From JAUWOY01 sp034431315 (GTDB lineage Bacteria; Chloroflexota; Anaerolineae; VGOG01): a stretch of DNA of 42,530 nucleotides. Below are positions 31,260 to 38,665 of the stretch, one piece after another (positions within the stretch are counted from its first letter, which is position 1; each line of letters begins with the position of its first letter). A model generated the notes under the pieces. The model ran no database searches and was not told where the DNA came from. It saw nothing but the letters and a program-made list of their open reading frames with translations. Position numbers and translations under genes: made by a program. The stretch lies in contig DAOUDK010000108.1 in the NCBI GenBank assembly GCA_034431315.1, forward strand, positions 1 to 42,530, read 5' to 3'.

Positions 31260-31982
31260 ATGAATTCCATAAGCGTTCCCCTGGTCTTTTTGGCTGGTTT
31301 GCTGTCCTTTCTCTCACCTTGTGTTCTCCCGCTGGTGCCCATTTACATCAGCTACCTGTCGGGAAGCAGCATCTCTGGCGACACATCATCCAATCGCTGG
31401 CACGTCCTTAGCCACGCCCTGTTCTTCGTCGGGGGCTTCACCCTGATCTTCGTCGTCCTCTTCGGCCTGCCTACCACCATCCTGGGCAGCGCGTTGCAGC
31501 AGTATAAGGACTGGATCACCATACACGGCGGGGTGATCTTGGTTCTGTTCGGCCTGCACACCATGGGAATTGCCACCATCCCCATCCTCAACATGACTCG
31601 CCGGATGGATGTGGGGACAGGAATGAAGCAAGGCTACGCTCGCTCAGCGCTGTTGGGCCTGACTTTTGCCGCGGGTTGGACACCCTGCATTGGCCCACTG
31701 CTGGGCACGGTGATGACGCTGGCTTTCGCCGAACCCTCGCGGGCGCTGGTATTCATCTTCACCTACGCACTGGGCCTGGCTATTCCCTTCCTGGTGACAG
31801 CGGCGCTGCTGGCGCGGGCTACCGGCTGGTTGAAGCGGCTCAACCAGCACATGCGGGCGGTGGAGATAGCCAGCGGGTTGCTGATGGTCGGGGTAGGGGT
31901 CTTGCTCGTCACCGGCACGTTCTCTGTGCTAAACAACTATTTCTTGCGCATCACACCTGAATGGTTGCTGCGGTTCCTGTAG
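31260..31982 (+). CDS. ccdA: CcdA-type cytochrome c biogenesis / thiol electron-transfer membrane protein
   Basis: A 240-residue six-span protein with the two conserved cysteines in FLSPCVLPLVPIYISYLSG (span 1) and TFAAGWTPCIGPLLGTVM (span 4). This is the minimal DsbD membrane domain, which moves reducing equivalents from cytoplasmic thioredoxin to outside thioredoxin-like proteins. I start at the ATG at 31260, right after the TlpA stop. It is the second such conduit in the island, beside the fusion at 29400, which suggests high demand for outside reductant. Confidence 0.94.
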   Translation: MNSISVPLVFLAGLLSFLSPCVLPLVPIYISYLSGSSISGDTSSNRWHVLSHALFFVGGFTLIFVVLFGLPTTILGSALQQYKDWITIHGGVILVLFGLHTMGIATIPILNMTRRMDVGTGMKQGYARSALLGLTFAAGWTPCIGPLLGTVMTLAFAEPSRALVFIFTYALGLAIPFLVTAALLARATGWLKRLNQHMRAVEIASGLLMVGVGVLLVTGTFSVLNNYFLRITPEWLLRFL

Positions 31983-32024
31983 ATTGGAGATTGGAGGTTG
32001 GAGGTTAGAAGTTAGAGGTTAGAC
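31981..32024 (+). repeat. Heptamer-type repeat block after ccdA
   Basis: About six units of the types AGATTGG, AGGTTGG and AGGTTAG follow the ccdA stop. The rest of the 93-bp gap has the leader of the next gene and no other feature. Confidence 0.75.
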
Positions 32025-32075
32025 CAAGCCTCCGGCCAACCGACCTTATGAGCAAATGGAGATGCATGATACACA

Positions 32076-32618
32076 ATGGATAAGTTTACGCTGTCTTTAC
32101 ACCGACTACCGATGATTATTCTGGTTGCGCTGCTGGTGATCTCCACCGGTTGCCAGGTCCCTGATAAGCAAAGTACATTTGATCCTGATGTGCCTGCTGC
32201 GTCGGCCAAAGGAGCCCGGGCCCCAGACTTCACGCTGACCGATCTGAACGGCGACGAGGTGTCGTTGAGCGACCTGCGAGGCCAAGCGGTGCTCATCAAT
32301 TTCTGGGCCACCTGGTGACCTTACTGCCGTAAAGAGCGGTCCGCTCTGCAAAAGACTCACGAACAACACCGCGATCAGGGTCTCGTCATCCTGGCTGTGA
32401 ATATCGGCGAAAAGCAAGCCGTTGTGCAGGCTTTCACGCAAGAAAAGGGCCTGACGTTTCCCACTCTGTTGGATGAAAGCGGTGCTGTGTCCAAAGGATA
32501 CCGCGTGCTGGGCATCCCCACCAGCTTTTTCATCAGTCGCGAGGGGGTGATTCAGGCCCAGCACACCGGCCCACTGAATGAATCACTTATCGGGAAGTAC
32601 CTGGATCAAATCCTGTAG
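32076..32618 (+). CDS. Selenoprotein: TlpA/ResA-like lipoprotein with a UPYC active site
   Basis: A 180-residue lipoprotein (lipobox VISTGC, Cys26) with a TlpA/redoxin domain. GARAPDFTLTDLNGDEVSLSD is followed by VLINFWATW, TGA (32316, U81) and PYCRKERSALQ, so WCxxC is W-U-P-Y-C. The frame then runs on through VILAVNIGEKQ, FPTLLDESGAVSKGYRV and the cis-Pro loop GIPTSFFISREG to a TAG. Reading TGA as Trp would give WWPYC, which destroys the motif, so Sec (or Cys) is required. It follows ccdA and should be reduced by it. A SECIS-like hairpin with a GGT loop follows. Confidence 0.88.
32333..32347 (+). promoter_or_regulatory. SECIS-like hairpin of the UPYC gene
   Basis: AGAGC / GCTCT (5 bp) around the loop GGTCC, starting 20 nt after the TGA. 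The stem is short but the loop has GGT in the expected place. Confidence 0.55.
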
Positions 32619-32643
32619 TTGATTATTGAAAGGGAGGTGTACG

Positions 32644-33402
32644 ATGAAACGTGAAGAAGAGATCAAGGAATTCGTGAGGGATCGCTACGCAGAGATCGCG
32701 TCACGTGGCAGCTCTTGCTGTCCCAGTTGTGCTTGCCAGACTGACTTGTTCGAACAGGCAAAGACGATGGGATACTCGGAGCAGGAACTGGGAAGCGTTC
32801 CGGAGGCGACTGTTATGGGGCTGGGATGTGGCAATCCAACGGCCCTGGCGGAACTGAAAGAGGGCGAGATCGTCTTGGACCTCGGTTCCGGTGGGGGATT
32901 GGATGCGTTCCTTGCTGCCCGGAGAGTGGGGGAAAGCGGCCAGGTGATCGGCGTTGATATGACGGAAGAAATGGTGGAAAGGGCACGGCGGAATGCAAGC
33001 CGCTACGGCTACAGCAACGTAGAGTTCAGAGTAGGCGAGATAGAGAATCTGCCTCTCGACGATGATTCTGTGGACGTGATCATAAGCAACTGCGTCATCA
33101 ATCTCTCGCCCGACAAGCTGGCTACCTTCAAAGAAGCGTTCAGGGTACTGAAAGCGGGTGGCAGGATACTCATATCCGACCTGGTGACCGAAGGAGAGCT
33201 TCCCGAGGATGTCCGACGCAGCTTTGAGGCCTGGGCTGTATGTATTGCCGGGGCGCTCGAAAAGCAGGAGTATGTGGATACCATCAGGCGAGCGGGGTTC
33301 AGAGACGTTAGCCTGGTGGCTCAGCACTCCTATGCTGAACTGGGAATGGACGATAGGCTGTCGGGGAAAATCACCAGTGTTCAGGTGAAGGCGTACAAGT
33401 AG
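32644..33402 (+). CDS. arsM: Arsenite methyltransferase-family protein (ArsM)
   Basis: A 252-residue SAM-dependent methyltransferase with motif I VLDLGSGGGLDAFLAAR. The three cysteines used by ArsM to bind As(III) are present: C62 (GLGCGNP), C150 (SNCVINLSPDK) and C200 (AVCIAGAL). An extra N-terminal cluster SCCPSCAC is common in bacterial ArsM. It would methylate arsenite, using thiol reductants. In this context a role on selenite or selenide, or on another metalloid, is conceivable but unproven. GGGAGGT lies before the ATG. It is the only clear metalloid-resistance gene in the island. Confidence 0.88.
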   Translation: MKREEEIKEFVRDRYAEIASRGSSCCPSCACQTDLFEQAKTMGYSEQELGSVPEATVMGLGCGNPTALAELKEGEIVLDLGSGGGLDAFLAARRVGESGQVIGVDMTEEMVERARRNASRYGYSNVEFRVGEIENLPLDDDSVDVIISNCVINLSPDKLATFKEAFRVLKAGGRILISDLVTEGELPEDVRRSFEAWAVCIAGALEKQEYVDTIRRAGFRDVSLVAQHSYAELGMDDRLSGKITSVQVKAYK

Positions 33403-33447
33403 GCTGGATGAACATTGGTAGCAGATTTCACAGGAGGGAGGCTCAAG

Positions 33448-34227
33448 ATGATGGGTAAAATCTTTGTCACGGCCCTCGTTGTCGCCACACTTTGTGGCCT
33501 CATGACCTCGGCGGCTTTGGGCCAGGTGCTTGGGGTCAACTTGGCCTGCGTGCTTCTGGTGGATGATGACCAGGACGGGCCGGACGTGCGCATCTACTAC
33601 ACCTCGACCCTGGACGAAATGGACGTAACTTACGAGGTCTGGGACGTGGCTACCCAAGGCGACCCGTCTGCTGGTGACCTCATGGGCTACCAAATGGTCA
33701 TCTGGTTCACTGGCTACCCCCGGAGCGACACCTTCACCTCGGCCAACGAAGCGGCGGTGGCGGCCTATCTCGATGCAGAGGGGCTCTTCTTCCTCTCCAG
33801 CGAAGACTATCTCCACGACAGGGGGCTGACCACGTTTGGCCAAATCCGTCTGACCATTGCCAGTTACACCAACGACGTGAACCAGACGGACCCCGTGGGC
33901 GTCCTCTACAGCCCTGGCAGCGGGTTGGGTCCCTACAACCTGATACCGCCCAACGGCTGGCCGGGCGACCTTTACACCGATGCCGTCGTCAGACGAACCG
34001 GTTGAGGGATCTACTCACCTTTCCGTTGGGAAGATACCGGTCAGACCAATTCTACAAGCTATAAGTGTAGCAGCGGCAACTACAGGACGGTCTTCTTCGC
34101 CTGGCCTTTCGAGGGATTGGCAAACCTGGCAGACCGCACAGAGGTGATGGACGCTATTATCGACTGGCTTGGGGGATGCGAGGTTCCACCCACTTTTTAC
34201 ATCTACTTGCCGCTTATCGTGAAGTAG
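33448..34227 (+). CDS. Exported protein with an in-frame TGA (possible selenoprotein, less certain)
   Basis: A signal peptide (VTALVVATLCGLMTSAALG) is followed by VLLVDDDQDGPDVRIYYTSTL and an YQMVIWFTGYP segment, the style of Chloroflexota surface proteins with a receiver-like or ThuA-like fold. The first 185 codons end at TGA (34003, codon 186), but the same frame runs on for 73 codons (GIYSPFRWEDTG, YKCSSGNYRTVFFAWPFEGL, a DWLGGC) to IYLPLIVK and a TAG. This is a natural surface-protein ending. The position is not a known Cys motif, although C residues follow. It could be Sec, a nonsense mutation or an assembly error. A weak hairpin (TTCC/GGAA, loop GTTG) lies 20 nt after the TGA. Confidence 0.55.
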
Positions 34228-34241
34228 AAGAGAGGCCAGCG

Positions 34242-34733
34242 ATGCGTTTCCTGACTCTTGCCATCTTGCTCACTGTGGCCCTGCTGGTGATGGCGTCACT
34301 TCTACCGGTCCCTGTCGGCGCACAACTGTGACCGACGGCGACCCCGTGCCCGACCGTGACGCCGGGACCAGCCACGGACACGCCCGTGCCGCCAACCGAT
34401 ACACCAGCGCCGCCAACGAACACGCCACTGCCACCCACGCCAACGCCACTGCCGCCCACCGATACGCCAGAGCCCCCGCCTGACACGCCGGCGCCGCCGC
34501 CTGACACGCCGACGCCACTGCCGCCGCCCACCGCCGCGCCGACCCGCTCGCCAACCATGGTCATTAACGACTCGCCCGAAGCTCAACCGTTGCTTCCCGT
34601 GACTGGGGGAGCTTTGCTGCGGAAGGGTTACAGGGTCTTCGCGTCGGCCCTGGTCTTCCTGGGCGTCCTCCTGATCGGAGTAGTAGGGCTTTTCCATTCT
34701 CTCAAGAGCGCCGGCCATTTGCCGGAGAATTAA
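34242..34733 (+). CDS. Pro/Thr-stalk surface protein with LPVTGG tail and an in-frame TGA near the mature N-terminus
   Basis: The frame starts at an ATG after AGAGAGG and encodes a signal peptide (LAILLTVALLVMASLLPVPVGA) ending near VGA-QL. TGA (34329, codon 30) comes next, followed by PTATPC and a long TDTPVPP-type stalk, then LPVTGG, a membrane helix (FASALVFLGVLLIGVVGLF) and a short tail, to a TAA. The reading frame is the same on both sides of the TGA, so the product would be a 163-residue wall- or membrane-anchored protein with Sec as about the third mature residue, six residues before a Cys. No clear SECIS is visible. A nonsense mutation is the alternative. Confidence 0.55.
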
Positions 34734-34756
34734 AAGACCCTGATCGGAGTGGTGGG

Positions 34757-34781
34757 ATAGTTGACAAAGTTACTCAACTAT
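34757..34781 (+). promoter_or_regulatory. IscR type-1-like operator
   Basis: A 25-bp near-palindrome: ATAGTTGAC, 7 bp, CTCAACTAT. It fits the ATASYYGACT...AGTCRRSTAT pattern of E. coli IscR sites with few mismatches and overlaps the -35 box, which suggests autorepression by the Rrf2 protein encoded next. Confidence 0.75.
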
Positions 34782-34789
34782 GCTATAAT
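34761..34789 (+). promoter_or_regulatory. Consensus sigma-70 promoter of the cys/suf operon
   Basis: TTGACA (34761-34766) and TATAAT (34784-34789) with a 17-bp spacer match the consensus exactly. Transcription would start near 34796, about 27 bp before the regulator's ATG. Confidence 0.9.
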
Positions 34790-34822
34790 CCGCTCCAAGT
34801 TGTTCGACAAGGGGGAATTGGG

Positions 34823-35257
34823 ATGCAGATTTCAACCAAGGGGAGATATGCCTTAAGGGCGATGATTGACCTGGGCTTGCACACGGATCAGGGGCCGGTT
34901 CCCAGGAAGGACATTGCTGAGAGGCAGGAGATTTCCTCCCACTACATCGGACAATTGTTCGTAAAGTTGAGAAAGGCGGGGTTCATCGAGAGCGTCAAGG
35001 GGCCGGGGGGTGGTTACGTCCTGGCTCAGGAGGCGGATAAGATCAGGGCTGGAGACATCATCAGGACAGTCGAGGGGCCGATTGCTCTGGTGCACTGCGT
35101 TAGTCCCGACCCGGAGAATGTCTGCCATCGGATGGATAGCTGTGCAGCCTACCCGCTTTGGGAGAGGCTATCAAGAACAATAGAAGAGGTCCTGGACTCC
35201 GTCACTCTAAAGGATCTGTGCGACCAGGCCCGTGGGGTTGCAGAAATGAAGGGCTAG
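34823..35257 (+). CDS. Rrf2/IscR-type transcription regulator
   Basis: A 144-residue winged-helix repressor: MQISTKGRYALRAMIDLGLH, the recognition segment EISSHYIGQLFVKLRKAGFIESVKGPGGGYVLA, and three cysteines C92, C101 and C107 (HCVSPDPENVCHRMDSC). These are positioned like the [2Fe-2S] ligands of IscR (C92, C98, C104 in E. coli). It heads an operon for cysteine synthesis and Fe-S assembly and has an IscR-like box over its own promoter. It thus probably represses the operon according to Fe-S or cysteine status. AGGGGGAA lies before the ATG. Confidence 0.92.
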   Translation: MQISTKGRYALRAMIDLGLHTDQGPVPRKDIAERQEISSHYIGQLFVKLRKAGFIESVKGPGGGYVLAQEADKIRAGDIIRTVEGPIALVHCVSPDPENVCHRMDSCAAYPLWERLSRTIEEVLDSVTLKDLCDQARGVAEMKG

Positions 35258-35307
35258 GCTGTTGTTCCATCATTAGCAACCAAGAAAATCTCGAAAGGAG
35301 AATCACA

Positions 35308-36237
35308 ATGGCAAGGATCTACGAAGATATCACCAAGACCATCGGCAATACGCCTTTGGTGAAATTGAATAAAGTTACGGAAGGACTGGAGGCCACAGTG
35401 CTGGCTAAGCTAGAGTCCTTTAACCCCCTGTCCAGCGTGAAGGACAGGATTGGGGTGAGCATGATTGATGCTGCGGAGCGTGGTGGATTTATCAAAGAGG
35501 ATACTATCATCCTGGAGCCTACCAGCGGCAACACCGGCATTGCCCTGGCCTTCGTCTGTGCGGCCCGTGGCTACGAGCTGGTTCTGATCATGCCGGATAC
35601 GATGAGCGTGGAGCGCAGGAATCTGCTGAAAGCGCTTGGGGCCGAGCTGATTCTGACTCCCGGAGCGGAGGGGATGCCGGGGACGCTCAGGAAGGCTGAG
35701 GAGATGGCAGCTCAGGAACCCCGGTATTTCGTCCCTCAGCAGTTCAAGAACCCCGCCAATCCAGAGATTCACCGCTGGACGACGGCCAGAGAGATCTGGC
35801 AGGACACCGATGGACAAGTGGACATCGTGATCGCCGGCGTGGGCACCGGCGGTACCATCACCGGCGTCGCCGAGGTAATCAAGCCGCTCAAGCCCGGCTT
35901 CAAAGCCATCGCCGTGGAGCCGATTGCCTCGCCTGTCCTCTCCGGCGGCCAACCTGGCCCCCACAAGATCCAGGGCATCGGCGCTGGCTTCGTCCCCGAG
36001 GTGCTGCGGCTGGAGCTGGTGGACGAGGTCATCCAGGTCGCCGATGAGGACGCGGCCGAGATGGCCCGTCGGCTGGCGAAGGAAGAGGGGATCCTGGTCG
36101 GCATCTCCTCAGGCGCGGCGGCCCATGCTGCCCTGCAGGTGGCTGCCAGGCCGGAAAGCAAGGGGAAACTTATCGTGGTCATCCTGCCGGATACAGGTGA
36201 GAGATACTTGAGCACGCCCCTTTTTGAAATGGAGTAG
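35308..36237 (+). CDS. cysK: Cysteine synthase A (O-acetylserine sulfhydrylase)
   Basis: A 309-residue PLP enzyme that makes cysteine from O-acetylserine and sulfide. The cofactor lysine is in NPLSSVKDRIG, the substrate loop is EPTSGNTGIALAFVCAARGY, and the phosphate-binding GVGTGGTITGV and late GISSGAAAHAALQ are intact. The ATG at 35308 has AAAGGAG 8 nt upstream. It lies between the regulator and the E1-like gene. The acetylserine would come from the CysE-type protein encoded last in the operon. Confidence 0.95.
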   Translation: MARIYEDITKTIGNTPLVKLNKVTEGLEATVLAKLESFNPLSSVKDRIGVSMIDAAERGGFIKEDTIILEPTSGNTGIALAFVCAARGYELVLIMPDTMSVERRNLLKALGAELILTPGAEGMPGTLRKAEEMAAQEPRYFVPQQFKNPANPEIHRWTTAREIWQDTDGQVDIVIAGVGTGGTITGVAEVIKPLKPGFKAIAVEPIASPVLSGGQPGPHKIQGIGAGFVPEVLRLELVDEVIQVADEDAAEMARRLAKEEGILVGISSGAAAHAALQVAARPESKGKLIVVILPDTGERYLSTPLFEME

Positions 36238-36240
36238 ACA

Positions 36241-37266
36241 GTGAGTGCACTGGAGCGATACTCGCGGCAGATGCTCCTGCCCGAGGTAGGGGAAGCGGGC
36301 CAGAAGAAACTACTGGCTGCCAGCGTGGCCGTCATCGGCTGCGGAGCGCTGGGCACGGTCGTGGCCAGCAGTATGGTGCGGGCCGGCGTGGGGCGGGTCA
36401 AGATTGTAGATCGGGACTACATTGAGCTGAACAACCTGCAGCGACAGATCCTTTTCGACGAGGAGGACATCGCCCGAGGGCTGCCTAAAGCGGTGGCCGC
36501 CGCCGAGAAGCTGCGCCGGGTCAACTCCCAGGTGAGAATCGAACCTCTGGTGGCCGATGTCAACCCTGGCAACGTGGAAGAGATCATCGGCGACGTGGAC
36601 TTGGTCCTGGATGGGACGGACAACTTCGAAACCCGCTTCCTGGTCAACGACGCCTGCGTCAAGCACGGCATCCCCTGGGTCTACGGAGCAGTGATCGCTA
36701 CCTATGGAATGACCATGGTCATCCTTCCCCACCGCACCCCTTGCTTTCGCTGTTTCCTGGCCGAGATGCCCGCGCCCGGCAGCACACCCACTTGCGACAC
36801 GGTGGGGGTGCTGGGCCCGGCGGTGAACATCGTGGCCTCGCTGGAGGTGACCGAGGGCCTCAAACTCCTCATGGGCAAGGAAGAGGAGCTCCATGGCCGA
36901 CTGCTCTACGTGGACGCCTGGGCTGGTACCCTGGAGCAGTTGGAACTGGAGAAGAGGGATGGGCTCTGCCCGGCCTGCGACCTGGGCCAGTTCGAATTCC
37001 TGGAGGCCCGAGAGGGCTCCTACCTGACCAGCCTCTGCGGGCGGGAGGCGGTGCAGGTGAATGTGCGGGGGGAGGCCAAGGTCTCTTTCCCTGGCCTGGC
37101 CGAGCGGCTCAACTCAGTGGGGCAGGTGACCTTCAACGACTACATGCTGCGTTTCCGGGTGGATTCCTACGAACTGACCGTCTTCCCCGACGGGCGCACC
37201 ATCGTCAAGGGCACCACCGACGAAGCCGTGGCCCGCACGCTGTACGCCAGGTACATTGGTCTGTAG
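36241..37266 (+). CDS. ThiF/MoeB/HesA-family E1-like adenylyltransferase
   Basis: A 341-residue E1-like enzyme that adenylates the C-terminus of a small sulfur-carrier protein. It has the nucleotide loop GCGALGTVVASSMVRAGVG, the acidic/Arg segment DRDYIELNNLQRQILF, the catalytic-type Cys in TPTCDTVGVLGP, and two CxxC zinc pairs (CFRC and CPAC). The C-terminal 80 residues are an extra domain common in MoeB/ThiF-like proteins of cysteine operons. It starts at a GTG 3 bp after cysK. Because no ThiS/MoaD gene is next to it, the carrier must be elsewhere or another partner is used. Confidence 0.88.
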   Translation: MSALERYSRQMLLPEVGEAGQKKLLAASVAVIGCGALGTVVASSMVRAGVGRVKIVDRDYIELNNLQRQILFDEEDIARGLPKAVAAAEKLRRVNSQVRIEPLVADVNPGNVEEIIGDVDLVLDGTDNFETRFLVNDACVKHGIPWVYGAVIATYGMTMVILPHRTPCFRCFLAEMPAPGSTPTCDTVGVLGPAVNIVASLEVTEGLKLLMGKEEELHGRLLYVDAWAGTLEQLELEKRDGLCPACDLGQFEFLEAREGSYLTSLCGREAVQVNVRGEAKVSFPGLAERLNSVGQVTFNDYMLRFRVDSYELTVFPDGRTIVKGTTDEAVARTLYARYIGL

Positions 37267-37350
37267 GAACACCGACGAGTTAGGCGGGCACGTCAGAAGA
37301 GAGCTTTTGCAGGTGGCACCTGTTGCGTGCTGTTTACAGGAGGCTGAAAG

Positions 37351-38655
37351 GTGAGGGAAACTTTCGTCCTGGACGTGCAGACCATACGCACCGATTTCCC
37401 CATCCTGCAGCGCAAGATCGGGGACAGGCCCTTGATCTACTTTGACAACGCCGCCACGACGCAGAAGCCGCAACAGGTGCTGCACACCATTCAGGAGTTC
37501 TACTGCACCTACAACGCCAACATCCACCGCTCGTCCCACACCCTGGGGCAGGAGGCGACGGAGCTGTACGAGCAGGCCCACGAGAACGTGGCCCGATTCA
37601 TCGGTGCCGAAGATGCAAGGGAAATCATCTTCGTTCGCAGCACCACCGAAGCCATCAACCTGGTGGCCTACTCCCTGCTGTTCGGCGAAAGCGAGCGGGT
37701 GCGCTTGGGCCGCGGCGACGAGGTGGTGGTCACCGTAATGGAGCACCACTCGAACCTGGTGCCCTGGCAGAGGATGCGCGAGCGGGCTGGCGTGACCCTC
37801 AGGGTCGTTGACATCCACGACGATGGAACGCTGGACTTGGAACTGCTGAGGGAAGCGATCACAGAGCAGACCAGGCTGGTTTGCTGCGCCCATGTGTCCA
37901 ACGTGGTGGGCACTATCAATCCGGTGCGGGAGATCGGTCGCCTGGCCCACCAGGCTGGAGCCCTGTTCCTGGTAGATGGCGCGCAGTCGGTGCCGCACAT
38001 GCCAGTGAATGTCGAAGAAATCGGCTGCGATTTCCTGGCCTTCTCCGGACACAAGATGTTGGCTCCCATGGGCATCGGGGTACTGTACGGAAGAAGGGAT
38101 CTCCTGGAGGAGATGACGCCGTTCCTGTACGGCGGGGACATGATCGCCGACGTCAAGTTGGAGGGGGCGAGGTGGAACAAGCTGCCCTGGAAATTCGAGG
38201 CGGGGACATCCAACGTCTGTGGCGGGATAGCCCTGGGCGGGGCGGTAGAGTTGAGAAGCGGCCAGCATCTTGAGGGGGCGATTGATTACCTTCAGCGGAT
38301 CGGAATGGAGGAAGTGAGGGCGCACGAGAAGGAGCTCACCGAATATACGCTGGAAGGCCTGCGGGCCATCCCGGGCGTCCGGATGTACGGTCCTTTGAAC
38401 CCGAATGAGCGAACGGGCGTCATAGCCTTCAACGTGATCAAGGGCGGCGAGTTGGTTGATTCCCACATTGTGGCCGGGTTCTTGAACGACGAGGGGATAG
38501 CCGTGCGGGCGGGGGGACACTGCGCCTATCCCCTGGCAGACCGATTGGGCGTGGAAGGGACGGTGCGGGTCAGCTTTTACATCTATAACACCAAGGATGA
38601 AGTGGATCGCTTCCTGGAGGTTTTAGACGACATCGTGCGGCGCAGACTTTTCTAG
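37351..38655 (+). CDS. sufS: Cysteine desulfurase SufS
   Basis: A 434-residue type II (SufS/CsdB) cysteine desulfurase. The PLP lysine is K235 in FSGHKMLAPMGIG, the cofactor His region is MEHHSNLVPWQ, and the catalytic Cys is C391 in RAGGHCAYPLA. The GTG start has AGGAGGCTGAAAG upstream. It provides persulfide sulfur for the IscU-like scaffold encoded next. Enzymes of this group can also release selenium from selenocysteine, which is of interest beside a selenoprotein island, though that activity cannot be read from sequence. Confidence 0.95.
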   Translation: MRETFVLDVQTIRTDFPILQRKIGDRPLIYFDNAATTQKPQQVLHTIQEFYCTYNANIHRSSHTLGQEATELYEQAHENVARFIGAEDAREIIFVRSTTEAINLVAYSLLFGESERVRLGRGDEVVVTVMEHHSNLVPWQRMRERAGVTLRVVDIHDDGTLDLELLREAITEQTRLVCCAHVSNVVGTINPVREIGRLAHQAGALFLVDGAQSVPHMPVNVEEIGCDFLAFSGHKMLAPMGIGVLYGRRDLLEEMTPFLYGGDMIADVKLEGARWNKLPWKFEAGTSNVCGGIALGGAVELRSGQHLEGAIDYLQRIGMEEVRAHEKELTEYTLEGLRAIPGVRMYGPLNPNERTGVIAFNVIKGGELVDSHIVAGFLNDEGIAVRAGGHCAYPLADRLGVEGTVRVSFYIYNTKDEVDRFLEVLDDIVRRRLF

Positions 38656-38665
38656 AGAGAACGCC

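Noticed and set aside
24532..32618. All the TGA-interrupted genes being pseudogenes
   Set aside because: In four genes the TGA falls only on the active-site Cys position, the frame never shifts, both sides are conserved, and the rhodanese duplication has the TGA in the same place twice. Random decay would not give this pattern.
34214..34564. Gly-rich minus-strand reading frames opposite the Pro/Thr stalk
   Set aside because: The complement of a Pro/Thr repeat always gives Gly/Val-rich frames; the plus strand has the signal peptide and anchor.
24532..34733. TGA reassigned as tryptophan or glycine throughout the genome
   Set aside because: Many genes here end at TGA with a new ribosome site and start right after (for example livH, LivM-LivG, the aminotransferase). 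Trp or Gly at the six redox-motif positions would destroy CxC and CxxC sites (for example WWPYC). Reading of UGA as Cys by a special tRNA is not excluded, but Sec is simpler.
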